This document shows, piece after piece, positions 9,035 through 19,400 of a stretch of 64,000 nucleotides of DNA (its first letter is position 1; every line of letters begins with the position of its first letter). The position numbers were made by a program, and so were the translations under genes. The stretch comes from Branchipolynoe longqiensis (Eukaryota; Annelida; Polychaeta; Phyllodocida; Polynoidae): assembly GCA_030323885.1 (NCBI GenBank), contig CM059186.1:153917064-153981063 (forward strand). The letters are read 5' to 3'. Under the pieces are notes generated by a model. It was not told where the DNA came from. It ran no database searches and saw nothing but the letters and a program-made list of their open reading frames with translations.

Positions 9035-10749
9035 ATGTAGGTACCGGCAGCGCCCATTAAAAGTCCAGGAATGATGCTTTTTTCATCAATATTCACATCC
9101 TTGTACCTATTTCTCTATGTATATGATTTAGATGAAATTACATAACCTAGAACATCAACATATGTTCAATCCGATGGTGTTGTTGGATGGAATATATAGT
9201 AAGTTGGTATTTAAGTAAACTCCACTTGTATGATGAGTGTATTTAGTGAATATTCCTTCATTACTGATGTAAATGAAAACAACTGAAAACAGGGTATTTT
9301 TAATGGGCTCACGCTTCCTTGCACTACGTCGTGGAAAATCATGGATGGTACCAGAAGAAGCGCAATGACCTCAGCTTTCTAACCATATATGGTTTGCCCT
9401 AGGTCAAAACGGTCAAATTCTGCATTTTAAATAATTGTGAAAGTTTAAAGCCCATCTACTGAATTAACAAATATTTTAAACCTAATAAGATTTGGTATAT
9501 ATAGATAGAGAATTTGATTCCCTTTCCAATAATACCAATCTTAGTATAGTGCTAGTTAGTGCAAGGAGCCGCAGACAGAATTTTGACCCCAACCTGTTTG
9601 GGTCTTTGCTGACCACACTAGTTTTCACAATTATTGTCACTCCTAATATCCATTCGTTTCATATACTATGTCTGCAAAATTTGAAGAAGATCCACCTATT
9701 GGATGAGCCACAGTGAGTGTTCAAAGCTTGATGAACAAATCTTTATTTTTTATTTTGTATACTTTTCTTTTGCAAGTGCAATCAAAATGCACTTTTTGTA
9801 TTTCTATACAGGATATTAATATGATACCATGTATTACCTCCAGATAATGTGCACTGCCAATTTATAGGAAGTTTAACCATTTGGTTAAGCTTCAATGAGC
9901 ATTTAAAAATTCATCAAATTGATATATTTGGTTTTCTGACAATTTGTCTTTATATGTTCAATCAAAATTCAATATTTTCCATATTTTTGGCTATAATATT
10001 GATATCAATCATATCTGTTAGTCTCAGTGATTGGTTATTGTAATACTGTGCCAAATATGAGTAAGTTTCAAAATGTTCTTTTGCTGCAATGAGCTTTCAA
10101 AGATTGAAATGTTGAACAAAATTCACTTATAGATCTTGTTTACATGCAAACAATTACACTTTATGACATTTTAGGATGCAAATATCTTTTGATTATCTGC
10201 AGCTAGAGCTCTGGGAAAAAATAGGCTATTACACTGTTATGAATATATGAACTATTTATAATTTATTCAGTCTTGTTGCAGTTTTCAAAGAAAATACCAC
10301 GTTTGGAAAATGACTATTTGGCCAAATCAGAATGCTTTTTTTGTTATGAATTGCACTTTTTGACATTGCCTTCTCAAAAATATGCTTGACTAATTGATTT
10401 ACTAATTGACAATTTAATTTCCTTTATATATGTAGAATGGAAATTGGTTAACAGAACTCCCCTCACATCATTCCACTTGTTATTAAATTTGGTCAAAGTT
10501 CCACTTTTAATTCAAAATTAATACATTTTATATATTTAATCTTAAATAATTATTATCTGAAGAACAATAATATTTATAACCTAACTGTTTTTGGATTTAG
10601 GCTTGTAATTTCAATGTCTACATGATGGAATAAAAATATTGCACTCTATGCATATTTTAAAATTTCGCTGCCGGTATCTACTATATGGCAACTTTATGTG
10701 TAGTTTAAAGCATTTATACAAATATTATTATGGAACCTTTTATTATATA
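9035..10749. other. AT-rich anonymous stretch with degenerate repeats
   Basis: No gene found. Blocks near 9715, 9893 and 10088 share a pattern (AATGAGC-TTTAAA then TTGA-CAAA, and a later CAATCAAAATGCACTTTTTG-like block), spaced about 180-195 bp apart. A fourth, weaker one lies near 10260-10370. It may be an old, decayed satellite. Confidence 0.4.
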
Positions 10750-10756
10750 TTTTGCA

Positions 10757-10803
10757 TATTGGATTCGAACCCGCAACCCCCAAGCTTGCACGCTGGGCGG
10801 TGC
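10757..10803 (-). repeat. tRNA-like SINE head fragment
   Basis: In reverse complement it reads as a tRNA-like 3' half with a B box (GGGTTCGAATCC) preceded by CAAGCTTGGGGGTTGC. It has no A box or clover-leaf 5' half, so it is a SINE relic rather than a tRNA gene. Confidence 0.45.
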
Positions 10804-10835
10804 TGGACTGAGAGGTTATATGAGCTGGGCGCCGA

Positions 10836-11077
10836 TTGGTTGCTCAGCCCCACGGGAGACCAGTCCGCCAGTACCATGACCTGATTGATCTCCCACTCAG
10901 TCGCATTATCCTGACACCGAGTCAACCAGTCCTTGCCCTATCGTAATAATGCTGAGTGTCTGGCTAGGAAGCGACAAGTATCAATTTTGTAAGTCATTGG
11001 TTTGACTCGACCGGGAATTGAACTCCCGACCTTCCATACGGGATTCTTGCGCTCTACCGATTCGGCCACCGATCCAG
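10836..11077 (-). mobile_element. SINE S1, 3'-truncated
   Basis: Reverse-orientation S1. The head at 11035-11077 contains GGTGGCCGAATCGGTAGAGC and a GGGAGTTCAATTCCC B box; the body at 10920-11000 has CTTGTCGCTTCCTAGCCAGA and AGGACTGG. The tail beyond 10836 is missing. Confidence 0.8.
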
Positions 11078-11272
11078 TACAGGCGGCATGGGGAGAGAGG
11101 AGCGCGGTTCTGACCAACAGAAAAACTGCATCACGATTGACACTGCTTATAGATAATGACACGTGACCTTCAGAAGATAATTCCAAACCGCACGTCATGT
11201 CGTATAAACCAAGCCGAGCGAGGCGCTCAAAATACAATCTTGTGTTGCTAGTTCTTTGTTTTTGCTAGTTTG

Positions 11273-11567
11273 CAGATAATTGTAGGTTTAATATCCATGA
11301 CTATAATGCTCGGAGTGTACTGTTCCAAAACCCTATTAACCAATATAGGTTGCCAATTTGCAATGGTTGGACAGTAACTAGTTCTTTGTTTTTGCTTTGC
11401 TTTTATTCACTCTGTGGCGCAATGCTAATTTAATTGTAACATAATGAAATGTGTAATGGAACAGATAATTGTAGGTTTAATATCCATGACTATAATGCTC
11501 GGAGTGTACTGTTCCAAAACCCTATTAACCAATATAGGTTGCCAATTTGCAATGGTTGGACAGTAAC
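11273..11567. repeat. Perfect 106-bp direct duplication
   Basis: Positions 11273-11378 and 11462-11567 look identical by eye over 106 bp. The first copy is also flanked by a 19-base direct repeat, CTAGTTCTTTGTTTTTGCT (11249-11267 and about 11378-11396). Identity implies a recent event. Confidence 0.85.
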
Positions 11568-11610
11568 ACCCTCCACCCTACACCCTACACCCTACACCCT
11601 CCACCCCCAT
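11566..11610. repeat. CCCTACA/CCCTCCA short tandem array
   Basis: Six or so 7-base units (CCCTACA or CCCTCCA) directly after the second copy of the 106-bp duplication. They resemble but are not the metazoan telomere repeat CCCTAA. Confidence 0.7.
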
Positions 11611-11974
11611 AAACGAACCCTATTTGTGTATAGTGTAATTATACTTATAACCATGCCATCTTCTACCGTAATGTGCGTGCCTGAGTATACGGGTAGTGGG
11701 AGTACTAGCATATTCACCAGCATGTATTGTATAGTATTTGGTATTTTGGTAGTTTAAATGATTTATTTTCTACCCTTCTCAGCTGGGAAATGGACAATAC
11801 AAAGACGCATGGTTGCTCTTTTTTTTACTTACAAACAAAAAAAACAAAAATTATATTTTTTTTACCCATTAAATGGGCAAACCTAAATAGGGGGCAATAT
11901 GTGCTCGCCTTAATGGGATAGGACGGTCGTGGCTTATATGCGCCATCTGAGATTATCTATAGTCATTATTCAGG

Positions 11975-12313
11975 ACCGGGCGTGGTGGCCGAATCGGTAG
12001 AGCACAGGCCTCGCGTGCGGAAGATCGGGAGTTCGCGAGTTCAGTTCCCGATCAAGTCAAACCAATGACTTAAAAATTTATACTTGTCGCTTCCTAGCCT
12101 GGTGCTTGGCATTATTAGGATAGGGCAAGGACTGGTTAGCTCAGTGTCAGGATAATGTGACTGAGTGGGTTATCGGGTCATGGTGCTGGCGGCATGATTT
12201 CCCAGTGGGGCAACACTATAAAATTGCCATGAGTGTGTACTGTCACAAGTCGGTACCCGTCCTGATATGACCTTAGATGTTGCTAGGACGTAAAACAACA
12301 ACAAACAAACAAG
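11975..12313 (+). mobile_element. SINE S1, full length
   Basis: tRNA-derived head with A box (TGGCCGAATCGGTAGAGC) and a diverged B box (GAGTTCAGTTCCC), a body with ACTTGTCGCTTCCTAGCCTG, and a tail ending TGACCTTAGATGTTGCTAGG then (AAAC)n. Flanking near-identical 11-mers (CATTATTCAGG at 11964, CATTACTCAGG at 12314) are a target-site duplication. This is the reference copy for the family here. Confidence 0.9.
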
Positions 12314-12577
12314 CATTACTCAGGTCAGATACATATTACCGGGAGGCTGACGTCACGGGTCTATTTAGGCGTTAATGGTCCCTATTATCTTTTTTTGCTA
12401 ATTTACAGTGTGGAGTCACTGAGATTTGCATCATATAGAGCATGCAGCCCGACTGGCCCTCTTTAAGGGGTCGTCCAAAGTTTTCAACATGTTCACGCTC
12501 ATACAAAGCATACGACACGGGGAGGGGAGTGTCAGTCAAGTACGACTTTTGTCCTGAAATTCACCACCAAAAAATAA

Positions 12578-12814
12578 TCTCCTATACGGAGGTCATCTTA
12601 TACTACCGATACCGCCCAAGGGAGTGCGGATGGCACCCAGGACGGCATCTTGTGGCAAGATAGGTCTGACTCAGTCAGTGATGATGACTCTGATTCGTGT
12701 GAAGACATTGACATTGATGCTGGTGATGAATATTACAGTGATGCTCTTAGTCGTGAGCAGGTACTGCAGTTACTGGAGGAGACTAATGACGAGTCTGACT
12801 TGGAAGGTTTTTGA
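12578..12814 (+). pseudogene. Acidic ORF remnant, possibly a DDE transposase C-terminus
   Basis: A 78-codon stretch without a start Met ends at TGA 12812-12814. It is rich in Asp/Glu/Ser (DSVSDDDSDSCEDIDIDAGD) and ends in NDESDLEGF. An AATAAA follows at 12888-12893. Acidic tails ending in an ESD-x-EGF-like motif occur in pogo/Tigger-like DDE transposases, and the A+T-rich repeat CGACTTATACTCGGAATTCG just beyond looks like transposon terminal sequence. I see no catalytic core, so this is at best the 3' end of a dead transposon. It could also be a chance open frame. Confidence 0.35.
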
Positions 12815-13183
12815 GTGACCAGTGGTGTTGTCATCTTGTTGTATATTTGTGCATGTGTATTCATGAATGAAGTTTAATTTGTCAGTAAATAAAATTATGC
12901 TTGAGCTATCGTCGGGTTAAGCCTACTTCCATATATTTCCTTAAATAATACCACTCGACTTATACTCGGAATTCGACTTATATTTGTGTATATATATATA
13001 CAGGACTACTTGGGGGGGGGAGGGGGGAATGGGGTCTGGAAAAGTTGTACTCTTTCATTTGTACTACATTGAAACTGTTGACAACTTTGGATGACCCCTA
13101 ACTAGTGTCATCTAACGGCGCACTGGGTTACTGTGTGAAGCGCTCATTCCTAATCTATGCCAGTATCATCTAATACTCAACCA

Positions 13184-13473
13184 CTGGGTGGGATGGCCGA
13201 ATCGGTATGAGCGCTGGGCGGCTTCCCATATGGGAGGTCATGGGTTTGAACCCTGACCGAGTCAAACCAAATACTTACTAAATTTGTACTTGTCGCTACC
13301 TAGGCTGGCACTCTGCATCACTATTATAGGACAAGGACTAGTTTGCTCTGTATCAGATTAATATGGCTGAGTGGGATATCAGGTTATGGTGTTGGTAGCC
13401 CAGTGTTCCAGTGGAGAAGCGTTATAAAGTCGCCTTGCGTGTACACTGTTACAAGCCCGTATTGGGTTAGATA
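13184..13473 (+). mobile_element. SINE S1, diverged subfamily
   Basis: Head GGGATGGCCGAATCGGTATG with B box GGGTTTGAACCC, followed by ACTTGTCGCTACCTAGGCTG and a recognisable but eroded body up to the CAAGCCCGTA tail. Confidence 0.8.
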
Positions 13474-14003
13474 CAATATTCACCCCCGTACTCATAGTAT
13501 GAGTGAATGACAACGATGTCTAAATCCGAGCATAAACTGCTTTGGTATGAATCAACTGTAAATAGGAGGCAGAGCTCCTGCTTCCAGCACTTGGTGTTTA
13601 TTTGTATTGACGTAGAATAGAGGAATTGGGAGAGAATGCAAAAAATACCAAAATGGCGGACACAGAAGTGGAAGCTCTCAATTTTACTTAAAACTTTTAC
13701 TATCAGATCTACTAATCTACATGATTTCATGAATTCTTTACCCCAAAAGTAACAGGTTGTGATAGGTATCTATTTTAACATTCATTTAGAATATTAGATT
13801 GCAAATTAATGTGGTTATTATGTCCATACCCCATCTTCCCGACACTTTTTCTATAAGGTTGTTTAGCAGCCTTGTGACGGCTGCGAAAGCAACTAGTGCC
13901 CATCCTGATATGACCTTAATGCTCCGCTTTAGGGGTGCTGGTGTGTCTGGCAATGGGCGCGCAGTTAGACCAACTGTTGGTTAGCTCCGTGTGGAACCGG
14001 GTG

Positions 14004-14395
14004 AGCAGGACGTAGCTCAGGCGGTAGAGTGTCCACCTGTGAAAGTGTGGGTCATCCGATCGATCCTGCTCAGTGGACCCATTTGCAGTTTGGGCTATTT
14101 TCCATTCCAACCAGTGGTCCACGACTGGTTTATCCAAGGCTGTGGTATGTGCTGTCCTGTCTGTGGGAAAGTACATATAAAAGACCACTTGCTACTTATT
14201 GGAAAATGTAGCATATGTGGTGACAGCAGATTTCCCCGAGAGAAATATGTCAGAATGACCATATATTTGACGTCCAATAGCCATGTGGAACCGGCGCCAA
14301 CTATCGGCTCGGTTAAACTTAAAGCCATGCATTTTATTTGTGGTTACGTCCTTTATACACGGAGGGTGCCAGGATGTAAAACTCAACAAACAAAC
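14004..14395 (+). mobile_element. SINE S2, tRNA-derived
   Basis: Head GACGTAGCTCAGGCGGTAGA (A-box type) with a GATCGATCCTG B-box remnant. The body contains TGTGCTGTCCTGTCTGTGGG, ACATATAAAAGACCACTTGC and GTCAGAATGACCATATATTT, with tail AAACTCAACAAACAAAC. The body is a type I recognise as widespread in mollusc genomes. A second, 5'-truncated copy lies at 26280-26530. Confidence 0.75.
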
Positions 14396-14399
14396 CTAG

Positions 14400-15130
14400 G
14401 GGGGCGGGGTGCAATGCTCTATGTACAGTCCTCTGGTCAGGCATTAATTCCCTTTCTTTTTTATTAAAAACTAATATTAATTCGCGGTTCCACCATCCTT
14501 GAATTACTTATGTACAAGCAAAAACTCCCCGACACTGTAACATCTTCTTGAGAAAAAATGAATACAGAAAATGTTGATAGTGTGATAATTTGTTTCTCTC
14601 CAAAAGTTAGTGTTCAGCTAACTGCCAGCCAACCATTTACCGGATGTTGCTGTGTACAAACCGAGGTTTGGATAACGGAAATACTTTGCTCAAAAGGCCA
14701 GTCGGCTTATTAGAACAGAGTTTACAGATATATGAGACTGTATGCAAAGGTGCTAAGCAATATGGGACAAAACTTTGTCCATAGTAACGATCAGCACACT
14801 ATCTACTTATGCATTTGCTCATGATAAACTGATTTTTTTTTTACATGGTGTTTCATAATCCCAATAGAATACATATTGATTTGAAGCAAATGTCCTTGTG
14901 TTTTCAGTGCTGTTTTGTGTCAATCGTTACTATGGACAAAAAAACGAAGAGTTAGCACCTTTTGAGACATGCTCATATGCATTTTTTAACCGGGTCAAGC
15001 TGAGAAGTTGGCCTATCCATGAAATCGGCTAATATACGTGTCAACATATCTGTCCGTTCAATGTGGCTTATTGCCAGTCAAGTTTCGTACAGTCGTCCTA
15101 GCATAGTCTTTGCCCTATGACCGGTCAGTA
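14400..15130. other. Anonymous non-coding DNA
   Basis: No exon, RNA gene or clear repeat seen. Confidence 0.4.
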
Positions 15131-15318
15131 CAGACTCTGCTAGGAGAACATTGTGTTAGTAATGTTACTTTATTATCGCTCTCCTCGCCATAGGAGGGCG
15201 CGGACATCCGGGTACTTAGCGCATCGCGCCCTAGCAACTAGCAAATGAGAAGCTTCAGACTCTGCTAGGAGGAGAGTATTATGTTAATGGTATTACTGTA
15301 TTTTCGCCCTCCTCGCCA
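15131..15318. repeat. Direct repeat pair beside MITE-2
   Basis: A block beginning AGACTCTGCTAGGAG and ending CTCCTCGCCATA occurs at about 15131-15192 and again at about 15257-15318, the second running straight into the MITE-2 terminus. MITE-2 may have inserted into this repeat. Confidence 0.6.
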
Positions 15319-16112
15319 TATAGGGTATTCATGTGACGTCACGAACCGGATGCGCGGCCATTGTGGCGATATCAACTAGTAAACATCCCATAGAGTTTGC
15401 CTGTCTGCGCAGTGGAAAACGTCTATTTCATTCAAAATTAATAGAAATCCGGAACCCTAACCTTATAAATTTAATATAATCTATTCGTTGAATATGTTTT
15501 CTATATGTGTATCAAGCGATTTGTTTCTAGGTGGTGTGGTTTTAGAGATATTTCGCTTTTTCTGTATGAAAATTGCTCACGACCATTGACAATGCCTTGA
15601 GTTTGCCAGTACGCGCAGTACAAAACGTCTATTTCATTCAAAATTAATAGAAATCCAGAACCCTAACCTTATAAATTTAATATAATCTATTTGTTGAATA
15701 TGTTTTCTATATGTGTACCAATCGATTTGTTTTTAGGTGGTGTGCTTTTAGAGAAATTTCACTTTTTCTGTGTGAAGATTGGTCACAACCATTGACAATG
15801 CCTTGACTGGCTTGAGTTTGCCGGTATGCGCAGTGCAAAACATTAGTTATATTCAAAATTAATATAAATCCAGAACCCTAACCTTATCAATTTAATATAA
15901 TCTTATTGGTAAACATGTTTTCTAATAAATTCTATATGTGTACCAACCGATTTGTTTCTAGGTGGATTAGTTTTATAGATATTTCACTTTTTCTGGATGA
16001 AGATTGCTCATAGCCATTGACTTTGCAGTGTGACAGTGTGTTATTATTGTGGTTACTATTGCCACAATGGCCGCACTTCCGCTTAGCATGACATCAGTGC
16101 ATACCCTATATA
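15319..16112 (-). mobile_element. MITE-2 copy with three internal repeats
   Basis: Ends in inverted repeats of about 30 bp (TATAGGGTATTCATGTGACG ... ATCAGTGCATACCCTATA). Inside are three tandem units of about 206-214 bp, starting near 15395, 15601 and 15815, each with GTTTGCC-GT--GCGCAGT--A-AAC and ATTCAAAATTAATA. Non-coding. It lies 165 bp before the first visible LCLAT1 exon. Confidence 0.8.
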
Positions 16113-16276
16113 GGTTTCTCTTCTCTTTTTATTTGTATTGCCCGTCACTACTTTTATCACATGTACATACACTATATAGTCACATTTGATTGTTTTTTAA
16201 ATAAACTTAACTTTGTTTAATTAACTGTTATGAACAAACACAATTTTCAAGGGACATTTTTCTGTATGGTTGACAG

Positions 16277-16475
16277 GCGCTGATGGAGAAGTTGCTAGGG
16301 ATCAAGATGGTCATCTCCGGGGACGTGATCCGGTCAGGGGAACGCAACCTGATCATTATGAACCATCGGACGCGGCTGGACTGGATGTACTTTTGGTCCG
16401 TGCTCGTGCGGCAGTCGGGCATCTTCACAGAGAAAATCGTCCTCAAGAACGAGCTCAAGCACATACCAGGAGCAG
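16277..16475 (+). CDS. LCLAT1: LCLAT1 exon with HX4D motif
   Basis: Acceptor TGACAG/ and donor CAG/GTAAGA. Encodes ALMEKLLGIKM through HIPGA in frame from 16277 and ends one base into the next codon. It carries NHRTRLDW. An open frame runs on into the intron to 16933 but has no family similarity there. Confidence 0.92.
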
Positions 16476-19400
16476 GTAAGAAGCCCTGGGTCCAAGGTGA
16501 AGGACGCACCGAGTTCAAACTGCCATCCTCCACACCTCATGCCATTCGGCTATTACCTCAGTTACACTACAATTGCAACCACACAAAAACACTTTTTGTC
16601 GGCGACCAAAAACTACCCACAAAAAAAAACGGAGGTGGGGTGGGGGGTGTTGGCAACTGCAGTGGAAAGAGTGGTTTGGGATCAGTCGGCGAGAGATTGG
16701 CGACTGGTTTGCATTGCAGATCACTTGCAAATCAGTCTTCGACCACTCACCAACTGGTCACAAATCAGCCCCCAACTATTCGCTGCCCAATTGCAGGTGC
16801 CTGGCAGCATGCCAGGTTGACGATCGATCACCAACCTATGGAAATGTTTGACGATCTCCTGCCGACCATTTTGGTGCAGTACCTGCAGCTTCCTTGCAAA
16901 CAAAATGTTTGCCAGGATGTCTGCGGCCACTAAGGAATACCATTTTATTTGTGGTCTCAAGCGTAGTGTGACTGGGGTATTAATAGGATGTCATTGTTGT
17001 TGTTGTTGTTGTTATTATTATTATTATTATGTGCATTCATATTATATATATCTTGGAAGATTCTAAGCGTATATTGGTGTTGTTTTTGTATTGTTATTAT
17101 TTCTGTCTTATGAAAATAGAATTCTGCGCCTTGTATCGCTATGAGTTCGATATAGAACGCCAGGCTGAATAGAATAACTATTTGTCAGTAGGTGTACATG
17201 TATATATGTGCTATATAATTCATACATACACACACACGCACGCGCACGCACACACACACGCACACACACAGTATTCCGGCCGAATATATGTGGTTTGACA
17301 TGACAGATGAGACATTTGTGGCGGGAGGGGGTGGGGTGGGTCCCCCCCCCCCCGGATCTCATGGGGTTTTGGGTATTTAAAAAAAAAATCTAATTGTTAT
17401 TTTTTATCAAATATTATTGTGTTGACTCTAATGTTATTTTGGAACCATGTAAATGGGGTGGTGGTGATGCCCTCCAGCCCTCAATGGATTGGCCAAAGAG
17501 ACTGGAGAAATGTATTTTATAGGTTTGTTTTTATTATCAATTCTCATTCTCATCCATGTATGATAACACATAATACCGGGAAAATCTCCCAAATGAAAGT
17601 TTCGCCTCTAATTAAATCAACTTTTTCGTGCAAATCATTTGTTTTGTAAGCAAGACCCATTCCACACTCTACCTTATGTTTGTATTGTTTTTTGGGTGGT
17701 ATTTTTTCCATTATTGTATTTCCTCTAATAGAAGCTGCCCCGAATTCATTTTATGTACTGTGTATCCTCGTGTAAAAGTTGTTTTTGTTTTAATTTTGTT
17801 TAAAGCTGAAATTATGGGGTCTACTATTACACACATACTGTTTTCGAAGGGATGAAATTCGTGCTTTTTATGAGTCAAAATAAGATGTGTAATGCTTGCT
17901 ATTATATATTGCTTTACAATAAGCCACTGAGCATTTCATCTATAGGGCCGGCGACAGTATGGTTTAAACCTAAATCTATGTTTGAACCAAATTTCCAAAC
18001 CCGTTTTACCATTTAAAGTAATACTGCTTTATATTTGCAGTGATATAATTTTGCCTTAAATTCATGACGATTTGATAAGTTTTATTTCTACATACAAAAT
18101 ACACAAATCTTGACCTGTTAACCGTAAAATACTATAGTTGACCTTTACACAAGGTCTATGGAAAATTCGTTTCTTTTTTTGGGGGCCAAAGGTAGGGTGT
18201 TGACTTTCAAATGAGATATATACACATTGATTATATATATTAAATATAGATCCTGACTTTTGCTGGGCGTCATTGTTGGTGTTACTTGTAACAAATCGCT
18301 GGGTATGCGGTTCCAACTGAATCTAATAATTAAAACACAAATTTATGCTGAAAGTCTCATTATTTTTCATTCTTTAGCTCTCTCCTGTGAATTTACAGAT
18401 ATCTGGAGGGAAGCTGCAATGTCAGAAGTATTTAATGTGGAACCTTCAGTAGAAGCCGCATCATAATTTTGCCATACAGGGTTGTTTTTCCCCCAATTCC
18501 CCTTTTTTCCCCTTTTTTTAATAAGATATAGGCTGCGTCTTCTATTGGGGGTTTTACAGTATATCGTTTGGTTCTTACGTTGTTTTCCGATTACATCGTT
18601 GTGCTGTTACATCGTTCCTGATTATGTGGGTTTGGTAGTTGTATCGGGTTTGTTTTGTGAGGGGGATTGGCTGCTTATACATATTTATGCATCAAATGAG
18701 TGATTCCATTGGCACGTCACTTTATGATTAATGTTCTTGCACCGTGAATCTTCTACAATTCTCATCCATTCAAACACAAAAGCCTTCTAACATGGTCCGT
18801 ATGGGACCTGGAAAGTCGTGAACTTCATTTGCCCCCATTTTAAGGCCTTGAAAATCCTTGAATTTAACCTATTTTCGGTAATTAGTCTTGAAAAGACTTC
18901 AATTGCATTAAACTGTCCCCACCGATCTAAATTAGTCTGAAATCACCATTTGCCATTGGTGTTTTTTTTCCGTAAATCCAGATGAAAATAGTCTTGAATT
19001 CCTATTATTTTTAAACAGTCTAGTCTTCATAGTCGTTTAGTGACACGACCTTTGTGAGGTTTGCTGCCCGTATACACTGAAGCCTGAATATTCTCAACTT
19101 TCAACAGGTGTGCAATATGACTAGCCTACTCATGTAACCAATGTACATAGCGGTGTACATTGGGAGGGGTGTAAAGGCAGGGGGGGGGGGGTCACTTGAA
19201 GCAAGTGGTGGCGCCACCTGTTGAATGTTTGTAGCAGTAGTCTGCGCGGTGGCCACCTGCTGCTGGTTGAAGCTTAATTATGGTGTCCGCTCCTTTACAG
19301 GTTGGGCTATGCAAGCGGGCGGATTTATCTTTTTAAAACGGAAATGGAATTTGGACAAAGAGGTCTTGAGCAACTGTGTCGATTACTATTCTGACCTCAA

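Noticed and set aside
11035..11077. tRNA-Leu/Ser-like GGTGGCCGAATCGG sequences at this and other S1 sites
   Set aside because: They are SINE heads: every complete copy continues into the same non-tRNA body and tail.
16476..16933. Open frame continuing past the LCLAT1 HX4D exon
   Set aside because: Similarity to the family stops exactly at the GTAAG donor at 16476; the rest is intron and MITE-4 sequence.
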